This document shows, in pieces, positions 23,613 through 34,239 of a stretch of DNA of 64,000 nucleotides; the stretch's first letter is position 1; every line of letters starts with the position of its first letter. The translations under genes and the position numbers were made by a program. The notes beneath the pieces were generated by a model. That model saw nothing but the letters and a program-made list of their open reading frames with translations, made no database searches and was not told the DNA's origin. The DNA is from Sphaerolaimus hirsutus (Eukaryota > Nematoda > Chromadorea > Monhysterida > Sphaerolaimidae): assembly GCA_964036195.1 (NCBI GenBank), contig OZ038453.1:3673469-3737468 (forward strand), in the 5' to 3' direction.

Positions 23613-23932
23613 CGATAAATTTTTGCAACAGTACAACAAATACCACGCATTGGCAGCCACCACGGCGCCATTGCTTATCAAAACACGATATTGATTAATT
23701 ACCATTAATTTGGTCTTCCATTTTTGTATTTATGATCAAATTAGTGTCCGAGGCCCCGCATGTGTATTTTCACGATCTAATCTGTGTTTTTATGCACTTT
23801 TATGTGTCAGTATGAATAACTGATAATGCAATACAAAAATTACGTGGTCGATTGAGCGATGTTATAATAATTCCGGACTATAAATAGTGTGTCTTTATAA
23901 AAAGGGGTTTCAATCAAGGGTGTTGTTGATAA

Positions 23933-25423
23933 CAGAGTTGCGAAAGTGTATGTACACTTACCCAAAATACACGGGTAAATGGGTATTTATATTTACACTT
24001 ACACTTACACTTTCATAAAATACCCATACACTTTTCCAATACCCCCAAATACTTTCCTGAGCAAAATACCCGGGTACAGAAAGTGTATTTTTTTCTTTCA
24101 GATCGCCCTGTTTTATGCTTTTGAGAAAGCATAAAATAAGGTCATAACTAGGGTGTCAAATTTCCGTTTTCCGTTTTCCGTTTCCGTTTTCCGCAGGCAA
24201 ATTTTTTCCGTTTTCCGTTCCGTTTTCCGGCTGCTGAAATTTTTTTTCCGTTTTCCGTTCCGTTTTCCGGCAACATTTTTTTCCGTTTCCGTTTTTCCGG
24301 CTCATTTTCCGTTTTCCGGCTAAATTTACAGTTTTTCCGCCTTTTTTTACTGTTTTCCGCCTCAATTTCCAGTTTTTCTGACTTTTTTCCATTTTCCGGC
24401 TCAATTTTCCATTTTTCCGCCTCATTTTACCTTTTTCTGGCTCAACTTTCTGTTTTCTGATCAGCCAAACTGGTAAAAATTCATGCAGATTGTCAATGAT
24501 GTAAAAAAATTCTGTTTCCAGCAAAATTACTGCAATTTTTTTTCCACTTCCAGCAAAATTTTAGCCAATTTTATCCATTTTCCAGCAAAATTTCAGCAAA
24601 TTTTTCCATTTCCATGCAAATTTGATTTTTCCGTTTCCGTTTTTCCGGCCTTTTTTTCCGTTTTACGGCCACTGAAATTTTTTTACCGTTTCCGTTTCCG
24701 TTTTCCGCCAAGTGCAAATTTTTTTCCGTTTTCCGTTCCGTTTTCCGGCCGCTGAAATTTTTTTTCCGTTTCCGTTTCCGTTTTCCGTAAAAAAATTTTT
24801 TTGACACCCTAGTCATAACTGTAAAAATAACGGTCATAAAAATAACTGCACAGTGCACACATGCAGTTATGCATTGAATGTAGAAAATATGGCAAATGTA
24901 CAAACTGGCCTTTGATCTCCAACCTTTGATCAGTACTCATGGTATTCTACAGTTTCATCATACTTTTGTAAAAAGGACAAGATCAATGGAAATTCACCAG
25001 CTGGACACAAAGTCAACTGGCTTTTGCATTGACATTTGCTGCACTTCCATTCTTACATTTAAACAGTGTGCATCACTGAAAAAGTGCCATTAGTAAAATA
25101 TCAACACTGAAAAAGTGCCATTATTAGGGAACTTCATACCACTACAGTATTTGTTACAGTACAATATGTTTCATAAAAGGCAGTAAAATGTGAAAAAATG
25201 CATGAAAATGACAAATAAATTGATCTAAAGGTGAAAACAGTGGTGTTTTCTAATGCTCAACAGTGAGAGCTATTTCTAAAAAAATTTACACTTACACTTT
25301 TTTTACACTTTCCTAGGTATTTTTAAAATACCTTACACTTTTAGTATCCATACTCAAAATTTGGAAAGTGTATTTACGCTTACACTTACACTTTCCAAAA
25401 ATACCGGTATTTTAACAACGCTG
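23933..25423. mobile_element. hAT-like element, CAGAGTTG family (TTACAC type)
   Basis: It runs from CAGAGTTGCGAAAGTG to TTTTAACAACGCTG, flanked by a perfect 8-bp duplication GTTGATAA (23925-23932 and 25424-25431). It is homologous to 2239-3122, but the sub-terminal hexamer is TTACAC instead of TTACGT at both ends. A second hAT-like element (24149-24811) is inserted in it. No transposase ORF is present. Confidence 0.85.
24149..24811. mobile_element. hAT-like element, TAGGGTGTCAA family (TTTCCG arrays)
   Basis: The ends TAGGGTGTCAA and TTGACACCCTA are perfect inverted repeats. The flanking octamer GTCATAAC is duplicated exactly (24141-24148 and 24812-24819). Both sub-terminal regions consist of TTTCCG/TTTTCCG hexamers on the same strand. 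The TAGGG start and 8-bp TSD fit hAT. The frames here (up to 122 codons) are translations of the hexamer. Confidence 0.88.
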
Positions 25424-25537
25424 GTTGATAAAAGTGATGAAAAATGTTGTTTTCATTTGTCATTGCCACAAACTGACCTGTCACTGGCAGAAGTAAATGG
25501 ATTTTTTACAATACAGCGCTATGTGAGTGACTCGGTG

Positions 25538-26125
25538 TAGGGTTGGGAATTTCAAAATTTTCGGTACAGTTTTATGGTTTTTGGTTCCAAAAAAGTTCAG
25601 TTTGGGGGTCGGTTCTCTTTACATCCAAATTTTCGAGTGAGTACCGGTTTTGGTTCTTAGGTTCGGTTTCGGTTGAATTTGAATTTGTGTGGAAAAAGCG
25701 CAGAAAACAACGATGCGGCCCGTGAATGCGAATCCTGACTGTGTTTGCTAAAACATTTCTGTAATGTTTTTTTGACTATAAACGTGGTTATAGCAAATTT
25801 TATTTATATTTATAGCTAGCTATTATAAAATTTTTGGCACACTGCCAGCTTGTCTCATGAGGGTATCTCCTCTTTTTTCTTACTGGGTGCCAGCAGCTTT
25901 ACGTTTGCATGAAAAAGTGACCAAACACAAACACACAACCACTGTTTTTGGTGATAAAGTTTTATAAAAATACATGGGTCGATCATTTTGGGTATCGGGT
26001 TCAGTTCTGTTATAAAATCCAGGTATTGGTTCCGGCTTGTGTATAACCTTCGGTTCCGGTTCTCAATTCTTGGTTCCAAAATATACCTAGAGGTTCGGTT
26101 CGGTTCGGGTACCCGAATTTCCAAC
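25538..26125. mobile_element. hAT-like element with GGTTCC/GGTTCG arrays
   Basis: It starts TAGGGTTGGGAATTTC and ends CGAATTTCCAACC. Sub-terminal regions are rich in CGGTTC, GGTTCC and TTCGGT hexamers. The flanking octamers do not match, so the insertion is older or the right boundary is off by a few bases. Confidence 0.6.
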
Positions 26126-26282
26126 CACAAGTCCCCAAACCAGTGCACACTTTTTAACGATCCAATTACATATGAGCAGTGTCAAATGCAGTGCTTTAAC
26201 CTAATTTTAATCAGAATATGCGTTTGCCTACCATACAAACAACTAGAATGACTTATAGAATGATGAAAAGTGGTGGTAATAC

Positions 26283-26839
26283 TAGGGTGTCAACTTTCCG
26301 TTTTCCGTTTTCCGTTTCCGCTTTCCGCAGGCAAATTTTTTTCCGTTTCCGTTTCCGTTTTCCGGCTGCTAAATTTTTTTTTTCCGTTTCCGTTTCCGTT
26401 TTTCCGGCTCATTTTCCGTTTTCCGGCTAAAATTCCAGTTTTTCCGCCTTTTTCCCGTTTTCCGGCTCAATTGTCTGTTTTTCCAACTTTTTTCCATTTT
26501 CTGACTCAATTCTCTGTTTTATGTTTCAGCCAAACTGGTAAACATGTATGCAGGTTCTCAATTATGTGAATTGTTTCTATTTCTAGCAAGATTTTTGATT
26601 TCTGGATAAATTTCTGCAATTTTTTTTCCGTTTCTGGCAAAATTTCAGCAATTTTTTTCCGTTTCCGGCATAAGTTCAGCAATTTTTTCCGTTTCCGTTT
26701 CCGTTTTCCGGCCTTTCATTTTTCCGTTTTCCGTTTTCCGGCAGGTGCCAATTTTTTTTCGTTTCCGTTTTCCGGCAAGTGTAAATTTTTTTCCGTTTCC
26801 ATTTCCGTTTTCCGCCAAAAAGTTTTTGTTGACACCCTA
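26283..26839. mobile_element. hAT-like element, TAGGGTGTCAA family, second copy
   Basis: The ends TAGGGTGTCAA and TTGACACCCTA are flanked by the perfect octamer GGTAATAC (26275-26282 and 26840-26847). The interior is TTTCCG arrays like 24149-24811, with CCGGCTAAAATTCC-type variation in the centre. Confidence 0.88.
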
Positions 26840-26961
26840 GGTAATACCGAACTTGCTTCAATAATTCCCCCTCGAATACCCCCACCCCCTGTTAGACTAG
26901 TGAGGAAAACATTAATAATTCCCCCCTCAAATAATTCCAATTTAGGCACTTTATTTAACTA

Positions 26962-27160
26962 CCGTATTTCCTCGATTTACCCCCCTTGAATTAACCCCCC
27001 CCCCCTCGAAATACCCCCAGGTGTTTTTGGGCTGGGGAAAAAATACCCCCCCCTCGAAATACCCCCGTCTGGAATTATGTACATGCAGTGTATGCAGTGT
27101 ACATTATGCATTTATATATTGGTCGCGGTTTGGGGTATGGGGTATTTCGAGGAAATACGG
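26962..27160. mobile_element. CCGTATTTCC-family element, short
   Basis: The ends CCGTATTTCCTCGATTTACC and TATTTCGAGGAAATACGG lie inside TA. A C-rich half is followed by a short right half. Confidence 0.7.
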
Positions 27161-27289
27161 TATGTTACTAACTCTCTAACGGCTCACTAACAGTGATTTC
27201 ACTGTTTGAATTGTGGATTTTGTATTCCTACAAATGATTTTTGCTACCAAATTTACCCCATTTGTGCAGTAAATTAAGCATACATTTTA

Positions 27290-27409
27290 TGGAAAATTCT
27301 GACGAAAAATACCCACCCCCCTTGAATAACTCCTCCCTCTGGAATAACCCCCCTCAAAAACTTCAGACAAGAAAATAACTCCCCGGGGGACTTATTCGAG
27401 GATATACAG
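27290..27409. repeat. CCGTATTTCC-family fragment
   Basis: It runs from TCTGACGAAAAATACCCACC to CTTATTCGAGGATATACAG. Only the right part of the element is present. Confidence 0.5.
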
Positions 27410-27574
27410 TATGCGTGCTGGTTAAATTACGGTCACCATGTCTCCTTTCTTATTATTTTAACAGACACCTTTTTACAGACATTTTTACGGTGATAAGTGA
27501 ATGTTTACCCTATTTTCAGAAAAATTTGATTATTGTGAAATGGACAGCTGAAAATTTTCGATTATGGATACATA

Positions 27575-27745
27575 CCATATTTGCTTGAATAGTTCCCCCC
27601 TTGAATAATCCCCCCTCCCCGTCGAATGATCCTTCCCCCCATGTACGACGAGTGAGGAAATGATAATTCCCCCCTCGAATAGTTCCCCCGCAAAAATGTC
27701 CGACGAAAAAATAATCCCCCAGGGGGTATATTCAAGCAAATACAG
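27575..27745. mobile_element. CCGTATTTCC-family element, CATATTTGCTTGAA variant
   Basis: The ends CCATATTTGCTTGAATAG and TATTCAAGCAAATACAG are inverted and lie inside TA. This is a diverged subfamily. Confidence 0.6.
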
Positions 27746-27869
27746 TATTTATTTACATAACAAAATGTCTTCTGGCACAAAAATGGCGCCATTCAGTTAA
27801 ATATTACTGATTATCTAAAAACGAGTGTTAGAAGGTCAAATTTTGGCTAGGTAATGTGAATGTCACAAG

Positions 27870-28389
27870 TAGGGCTCGAACTGGACTCGACTTGACCTGA
27901 CTCGTGACTCGAGGGTAAAATTGGGTACTGACTCGACTCGCTGACTCGACCGGAAATGTATGGCCCTGACTCGAGACTCAATGTTTTTGTCCGACTCGAC
28001 TCGAAATTTTGGCAAATTTCGAGTCAGGGTTCCCATTGAATATGTCCAAATATGTTGATTTTGATATCATTTTTGACATATTTTTCAAAAAATTTGTGCG
28101 CAAGCGCGCATTTCCACACTGCATGAATGATATTTCGATAATATGTTTGCCATAAATATGTATTGAATGATGTTAAAACACAAGTTTCTTATTACCAATG
28201 GTACCTTGTTGTGCTGCCTATGATAGGGCCAGTGTAACGGAATGAATCCAATCCAATGAACTCAAGATTTTTGCCTGACTCGACTCGACTTTTCACTGAC
28301 TCGACCGACTCGACTCGCTGACTCTACCAGAAATATTTTTGGGTTGAGACTTGAACTCGAGTTTGAAAAAGATCGAGTTTCGAGCCCTA
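27870..28389. mobile_element. hAT-like element with GACTCG arrays
   Basis: The ends TAGGGCTCGAA and TTCGAGCCCTA are perfect inverted repeats flanked by octamer GTCACAAG (27862-27869 and 28390-28397). Both sub-terminal regions are arrays of CTCGACTCGA/GACTCG. The centre is unique. Its right TSD copy is also the left TSD of the next element. Confidence 0.88.
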
Positions 28390-28397
28390 GTCACAAG

Positions 28398-29244
28398 TAG
28401 TGATGTTAAAGGCACCGGGAAAAATGGCACCGCACCGCACCGGCACCGGTGCCTTTTTGAAAAAATGGCACCGGCACCGAAGGGCACCGGCGGGTTGCCG
28501 GTGCTAGCACCGAAAGGCACCGCACGGGGCTGGAATTTCTGAAGTAAATATCGGGCAGTTTCTCAGTGGTCTCACCTTTGGAAATGCATATTTCCATGAA
28601 TTTTCAACCGATTTTGATGGTTGAGCGCTTAAAATGATCAGAATGATGTGGCAATCACTTTTATGAAGCAATTGCAATGATTACAAATGAAAGATAAAAT
28701 ATTTAATTCACTGCAATGTCCATAGCCACTATTGTCTACTGATTGGAGTCGTTGCTGTACAGGGAATGGAACTATCTCTGTCATAAACTTTTTGAACAAA
28801 CAAGTAAGATGAATATAAAATATAAAAATGATTTAAAATTCAACAAAATTTTAGATTCGCTCATCAGATCACGTATCAGGTATGATGGATTTCACAGTAG
28901 GTATATTTTTTTGATGGGAGGTTTACAAAATATGCAAAAACGGTTGGGTAAATATATCGCTGTTTTTTGAAATATGAATAAGCACATACTTTGGACAAAA
29001 TTGCACAGCACATGAAGCCTTGGCCGGTGCCTTTCCCGGTGCCTTTTTTTTTGGCCCTGGTGCTAGCACCTTTGGCACCGGCAAAAAAATGGCACCGCAC
29101 CGGCACCTGCTATTCTGAAAAAAAATGGCACCGGCACCGGCATGGCACCCCCGAAGATTGCAATGGCACCGCACCAGCACCGGTGCTGGTGCCCTTCGGT
29201 AACTAGCACCGGGGCACCGGGGCCCCGGTGCCTTTACATCACTA
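28398..29244. mobile_element. hAT-like element with GGCACC arrays
   Basis: The ends TAGTGATGTTAAAGGCACC and GGTGCCTTTACATCACTA are flanked by GTCACAAG on both sides (28390-28397 and 29245-29252). Sub-terminal regions are GGCACC/CACCGG arrays. The 400-bp centre is unique; a 75-codon frame there (28743-28970) has no recognisable motif. Confidence 0.88.
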
Positions 29245-29283
29245 GTCACAAGTACAAATTGGTACATTGCGCCGCCTATGCAT

Positions 29284-29779
29284 CATAGTTGTTAAAACGT
29301 ATTTAGGTTCTTTTACTCGATAAAATGTGCACTCAAGTCTCAGTACAAAGAAAATACGTTTTCGTTTTCATCTAAAAAAGGTTCCAGGGCTAGTTTCGTA
29401 AGAGTTAAAGAAAAGCGTATAAAGTAAAGAGTAAAGTAAAAATTGAAGAGTAAAGTAAAGAGTTAAGTAAAAATTGAAGAGTAAAATCACAAATGAAAAA
29501 TCATGATAAAAATGTTAAAAAGTTAATTTTTTTATATATAATTTACAATTTTTTTTAAAACATTTTTTCCTTATTTACTGCTTGTATGTTTATGTTATGT
29601 TTACGTTTCCACTTTTTTGTTTTACAGAGAAAAATTATTTTACCTACATTTACTCCGAAACAAAAGTAAAAAAAACTTTTTAATAAACAAATAAATGTTC
29701 TGTACATGGGGGTAAGTAAACAACAAATACTTTACATTTACGCATACTTTGAAAAAAGTTCGCTACTTTAACAACACTG
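29284..29779. mobile_element. hAT-like element, CAGAGTTG family
   Basis: It runs from CATAGTTGTTAAAACG to TTTAACAACACTG, with flanks CTATGCAT (29276-29283) and CTATGCAG (29780-29787), a 7 of 8 match. Internal units include AAAGTAAAGAGTTAAGTAAA. Confidence 0.7.
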
Positions 29780-29890
29780 CTATGCAGCTGGGTCTACTGT
29801 ATGTTTGCCTAGGATAGAATACCTCAGTATTCATTGTGCATGAAGCTTTGATGAGTAGAACTAATCACTCTTTCTTTGCACATGGTATTT

Positions 29891-30425
29891 ATGACCCTGT
29901 GCCGGCGGCCATGTAAACCCGCTGGCCAAGTAGCATCAAAAATGTTTATTTTTGACGTTTTTTTGTCACTTTTCACTCTTTAAAGTGCTTAACACATTTG
30001 AGTAAAGTCAAATATGGTAAGAAATGTAATTACTTATCATATTTTACTTTATTTCAATGCGTTCAGCATTTTAAAAAGTGAAAAGTGACAAAAACATCAA
30101 AAATGGACAGTTTTGTCACTTTTCACACTTTAAACTGATGAACACATTTGAGTAAAGTCAAATATGGTCACAAATGTAATTACTTATCATATTTGAGTAT
30201 ATTTCAATGTGTTCAGCATTTTAAAAAGTGAAAAGTGGGAAAAATGTCTATTTTTGAGGTTTTTGTCACTTTTCACTTTATAAAGTGAAGATATTCCATT
30301 CCTTGAATAAAGTCAAAATATCACGAGTAAAGATTAATAATAGTATACAGGGGGCTACATGGCCTCCGGGTAGAATTACATGTCCGCCGGTCTACATGTC
30401 TAGCGGGTTTACATGTCCAGGGAGC
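29891..30425. repeat. Repeat with CATGTAAACCCGC and TTTTTGTCACTTTTCAC units
   Basis: GCCATGTAAACCCGCTGG at the left faces AGCGGGTTTACATGTCC at the right. Between them, AAAAAGTGAAAAGTGACAAA and its complement alternate three times, giving a large fold-back. Confidence 0.6.
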
Positions 30426-30917
30426 CTACGTCGTATTTATGGCGTCACTGTGTCTGATGTGATCTGACATTGCAAATGGGTTTCCATTCTATGTTTGCAA
30501 ACACATTCATATCCAATACCCACATAAATTTCTCCATTGCCTGGTCTTATGTAATGTTCGAAGCCTGTAGGATCGATGCAGCAATAATCATTTCAGTTAT
30601 ATGAGGAATTTTTTTAATTGTATGTAGTACTTGGTTTATGCGGCATTGCTTGGATTTTGCCCTATTTTTGATTGGATTTTGATGCTTTGAGGAAATTCTC
30701 TGATTGTGTGTTATTCTCCGCAGATAGCACGCTATGCATTTTTGTAAAGGAAATATTCCATCATGACGTCATCGTAAATAAAATAAAAATTTTGCAAAAA
30801 AATTCTCCGTGTATTTCGTGTATTCTCCGCCTTTTCTTTTTCAATATTTTTGGTTTGTGCGTAAGTATACTTACTCAGTGGACAGCAAAGTATGCGCCAA
30901 AAATTACTTATGTTATA

Positions 30918-31365
30918 CCATATTTCCTCGAAATACCCCCGGGGGGTTTATTTTTTCAGAGTGAGAATTTTGAGGGGGGGTTAAACGAGGGGGGGGGTAT
31001 TTCGAGGGGGGGGTTTATTATTTCGCCAGAAAATTTTTGAAACCCCAGTACTAAACTGTCGTCTGAAACGTACGCAGACGTCGAAAAATGCAACAAAAAT
31101 CGCCATTTATAAGACTCTAAAGACATTTATAAGTGTGTAGGCGTACAAACACTGTTCTCACATAACAGAGTCATCGTTTTTAACGTGTGTTCTGCATTGC
31201 CGGGATGACCAACCGCAGCCTTTGTCATTTACGTTCTCTATACACTAAATTTGGGGGGGGGTATTTCGAGGGGGGGTTTATAAGTTCATAGTGTCCATTT
31301 TGAGGGGGGGTATTTCGAGGGGGGGGGGTATTTCGAGGGGGGGGGGGTATTTCGAGGAAATACGG
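30918..31365. mobile_element. CCGTATTTCC-family element, complete
   Basis: The ends CCATATTTCCTCGAAATACC and GTATTTCGAGGAAATACGG lie inside TA. It carries the GTGTTCTGCATTGC core and three consecutive GGTATTTCGAGGGGGG units near the right end. Confidence 0.78.
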
Positions 31366-32394
31366 TAGTTGATAATGGGTGAGCGAGATACTTATGTATG
31401 CACCTTCACAAAAAATGAAAATTTTTTTAAAACGAAAAAGGCGGAGTCAAATACAGCCAAAACATGTTTAGTGGCTGTAATAATACGTTTGCTCTGTATT
31501 TATATGGAACTTGGTGCTTGTATGATCCTCATTGCATTATACATGCTTGTAGGTATTTATTTATTTTGATGCTGACTAGGACATATTTCTGACTTTGTTA
31601 TAAGTTTGGTTGTCACTTGAGTTACCACTTAAATATAACATCACTTAACACTGAGGTACTTTTTGTCACTTGTCCACTTATTGAAACAATCGGGGTAATC
31701 TGCTTGAGATTTCATTTTATACATTTACATTGCTTTAAAGTTGGAAGTGCCCATTTTGATGTGAGCTGCCTTTGTGTTAAACATGGATATTTTTGTTTGT
31801 TTTATTTTTGGTCCCAGCTTTTATTGAATGTTATAGTATTTTTTTTTTCGGGAATTTTACTGGTGAGAAATCAACAAATCAATTTTCTGGCTTCATCTCA
31901 TTTTCAAATTTTTTTGAATTTGTGATTTTTTTAGAAAAATTAACAGTTTTGAGTTTTTATGTAGTGGTTCAAGAATTATTGTTTCAATTATTGTATCAAA
32001 AAAACTTTTGACAAAAATAAGCAGAGACAATAACAAAAAGTTATATTTAATATGTTGTTGCATCCTGGCTGCCTGCAATGCGATTTGTTGTGACTAATAT
32101 TTAATTAATGTGATGGATGATGCATAGTGCGGTTCAATGAATGAATCAATCTGCAAAATCCTCGCTTCAGTTGATCGGCACTCATCTCTGCAAATTGCCC
32201 TTCGAATAAGCCCCCACAAAATTTGCACTATGAGAAAATAAACCTACTGGGCCCAGATTTAATTCTCCCTACAGATTTGTCGTATGCCCGACATATTTTT
32301 AAAGTTTCACCACATCGACGCACACGCACTGAGAGCAAGGCAGTTTGGTAAATACACGAAACTATGCCTTAAGGTCGCCAATTTTACAATACTA
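31366..32394. other. No gene seen
   Basis: AT-rich, unique-looking sequence. Frames of up to 102 codons on both strands have no recognisable domain and no obvious splice-linked neighbours, so I do not call a gene. A host exon cannot be excluded. Confidence 0.45.
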
Positions 32395-33245
32395 GCAGTA
32401 TTCTCTCAGAAACTCAGCACATAATTTGTCAACTCCCATCAACTCATACCTAATTTGTCAACTCCCATCAACTCACACCTAATTTGCTAACTCCTGTCAA
32501 CTCAGCACCTAATTTGTTAACTTGTGTCAACTCATGCCTAATTTGTCAACTCCTGGCAACTCACACCTAATTTGTCAACTCCTGTTAGCTCAGCACCTAA
32601 TTTGTCTAATCCCATCAACTCACACCTAATTTGTCAACTCCCATCAACCCAGCACCTAATTTGTCAAACCCTATCAACTCATGTCGTATTTGATAAACTC
32701 CTATCAACTCAGTACATAATTTGTCAACTCCCATCAACTCACGTTTAATTTGTCAACTCCCGTCAACCCAGCACCTAATTTGTTAAATCCCATCAACTAG
32801 TGTCTTATTTGATAAACTCCCATCAACTCACGCCTAATTTGTCAATTCATGTAAACTCATGCCTTATTTGTCAACTGGTGTCAACTCACGCCCAATTTGT
32901 CAACTCCTATGAACTCCATACCCAATTTGTCAACTCCTATGAACTCAACACCTAATTTGTCAACTCCTATCAACTCAGCCGCTAATTTGTCTACTCATGT
33001 CAACTCATGCCTAATTTATCAATTTCTATCAACTCATGCCTAATTTGTCAACTCCCGTGAACTCACCAACTAATTTATAAAATCCTGTCAACTCAGCCCC
33101 TTATTTGTAAACTCCCATAAACTCAGCCCCTTTTTTGTAAAGTGCTGTAAACTCAGCCCATAATTTGTAAACTCAGGTCAACTCAGCCACTATTATGTAA
33201 ACTCCCATAAACTCAGCCCCCATAATTTGTAAACTCCTGTAATTC
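32395..33245. repeat. Minisatellite, about 30-bp unit, roughly 28 copies
   Basis: The unit resembles CACCTAATTTGTCAACTCC followed by TGTCAACTCAG. Copies differ at scattered positions and there is no constant-repeat/variable-spacer pattern. Confidence 0.88.
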
Positions 33246-33806
33246 CTACTATGCAGTGGAGATACCAATAGGTACAATTTTTTGAGACACTCTTGATTGT
33301 AGCTGCCAATCTTGACAAACAGGGTTTTCCATTGGCTATGCTTTGCACTGTGGCATACTTTGCACACAAAATAGGGCCTCTATAATATGACTAGATGACA
33401 TATTTTACTTAGATTTTGGCCTGGAAATCACGATTTCGTCATTTTTTTGGCCGGCAGTCAACTATTTCTTTTTTCGATTTTGTCGGGCACTTTACATTTG
33501 ACATTTTTCAGGGCATCTTATAATGTCTCGAAGCTGCGCCTGGTCTGTCTGCGATTAATGCTTACCTAAGGTTGTAAACAAACTGCTAATCTGCTGCGTT
33601 TGACACATCTAATAACTTTAATTAAAATGTTTATGTAAGCACCTTGAAAACATAAGACCACGCCCCACTAAGTTTCTGTATGTTTGTGTCTAGATGGCAC
33701 GTAAAAAAACAAATTTCTGTTGTTTTTTTCAATTATTATTTTTTGTTTAAGATAGCCGGTAATTAAGACAGTCGACGCAGTATTTGCTTGAATAACGTTT
33801 CTTCTA

Positions 33807-34032
33807 CCGTATTTCCTTGAAATACCATCTGGGGGATTGTTCCAGAGTGAGAATTTTGGTCCTCAACCAGGGACATTTGTCCCAGAAAGGGGACAAATTT
33901 TTAGTCCCCTGCTGGGGACCAACGTCCGATCACTATACAAAAATACAGTGATCGACAAAAATTAAAGTGTAAATAAAAAATACGCACTAACCGCTGAGCT
34001 AAAATTTGGCATGCGTACTCACTAAACAAAGG
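33807..34032. repeat. CCGTATTTCC left end broken by a Mutator-like fragment
   Basis: CCGTATTTCCTTGAAATACC is present to about 33845. It is followed by GACATTTGTCC/GGGGACAAATTTTTAG hairpin sequence and GATCACTATACAAAAATACAG, which match the interior of 8514-9173. Confidence 0.6.
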
Positions 34033-34200
34033 AGTTGTTAAAATACTGGTATTTTTGGAAAGCGTAAACGTAAGCTTAAATACACTTTCCAAATTTTGAG
34101 TATGCATACTCAAAGCGTAAGGTATTTTTAAAATACCTGGGAAAGCGTAAAAAAGCATAAGCATAAAAATTTTTTAACAGAGTCTTTGTTCAGAGGATTC
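34033..34200. repeat. CAGAGTTG-family element fragment (AAGCGT type)
   Basis: AGTTGTTAAAATACTGGTATTTTTGG is followed by AAAGCGTAA units, ending TTTTTTAACAGAGTC. The hexamer is the complement of ACGCTT, as in the 52-kb copy. Confidence 0.55.
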
Positions 34201-34239
34201 TTACAAAATAAAGCTCCCAGTGAAATTTTTTTGACACCC

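Noticed and set aside
24156..24903. Lys/Arg-rich or Phe-rich ORFs of 90-122 codons
   Set aside because: They are translations of TTTCCG hexamer arrays in hAT-like elements and not genes.
28743..28970. 75-codon ORF as a gene inside the GGCACC element
   Set aside because: It has no recognisable motif, is AT-rich and much shorter than any hAT transposase; chance is the simpler explanation.
31617..32078. Hydrophobic ORFs of 61-102 codons as membrane-protein exons
   Set aside because: The hydrophobicity follows from T-rich sequence (Phe/Leu/Ile codons). No splice-consistent neighbours or conserved motif were seen.
32395..33245. Possible CRISPR-like array
   Set aside because: The whole unit repeats with drift. 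There is no constant repeat with unique spacers and no cas gene, and the genome is eukaryotic.
34231..34239. TTGACACCC beside the large LTR element as the end of a TAGGGTGTCAA hAT copy
   Set aside because: After removing the insertion and one TSD, the sequence continues ATTTGG rather than TA, and no hexamer array precedes it.
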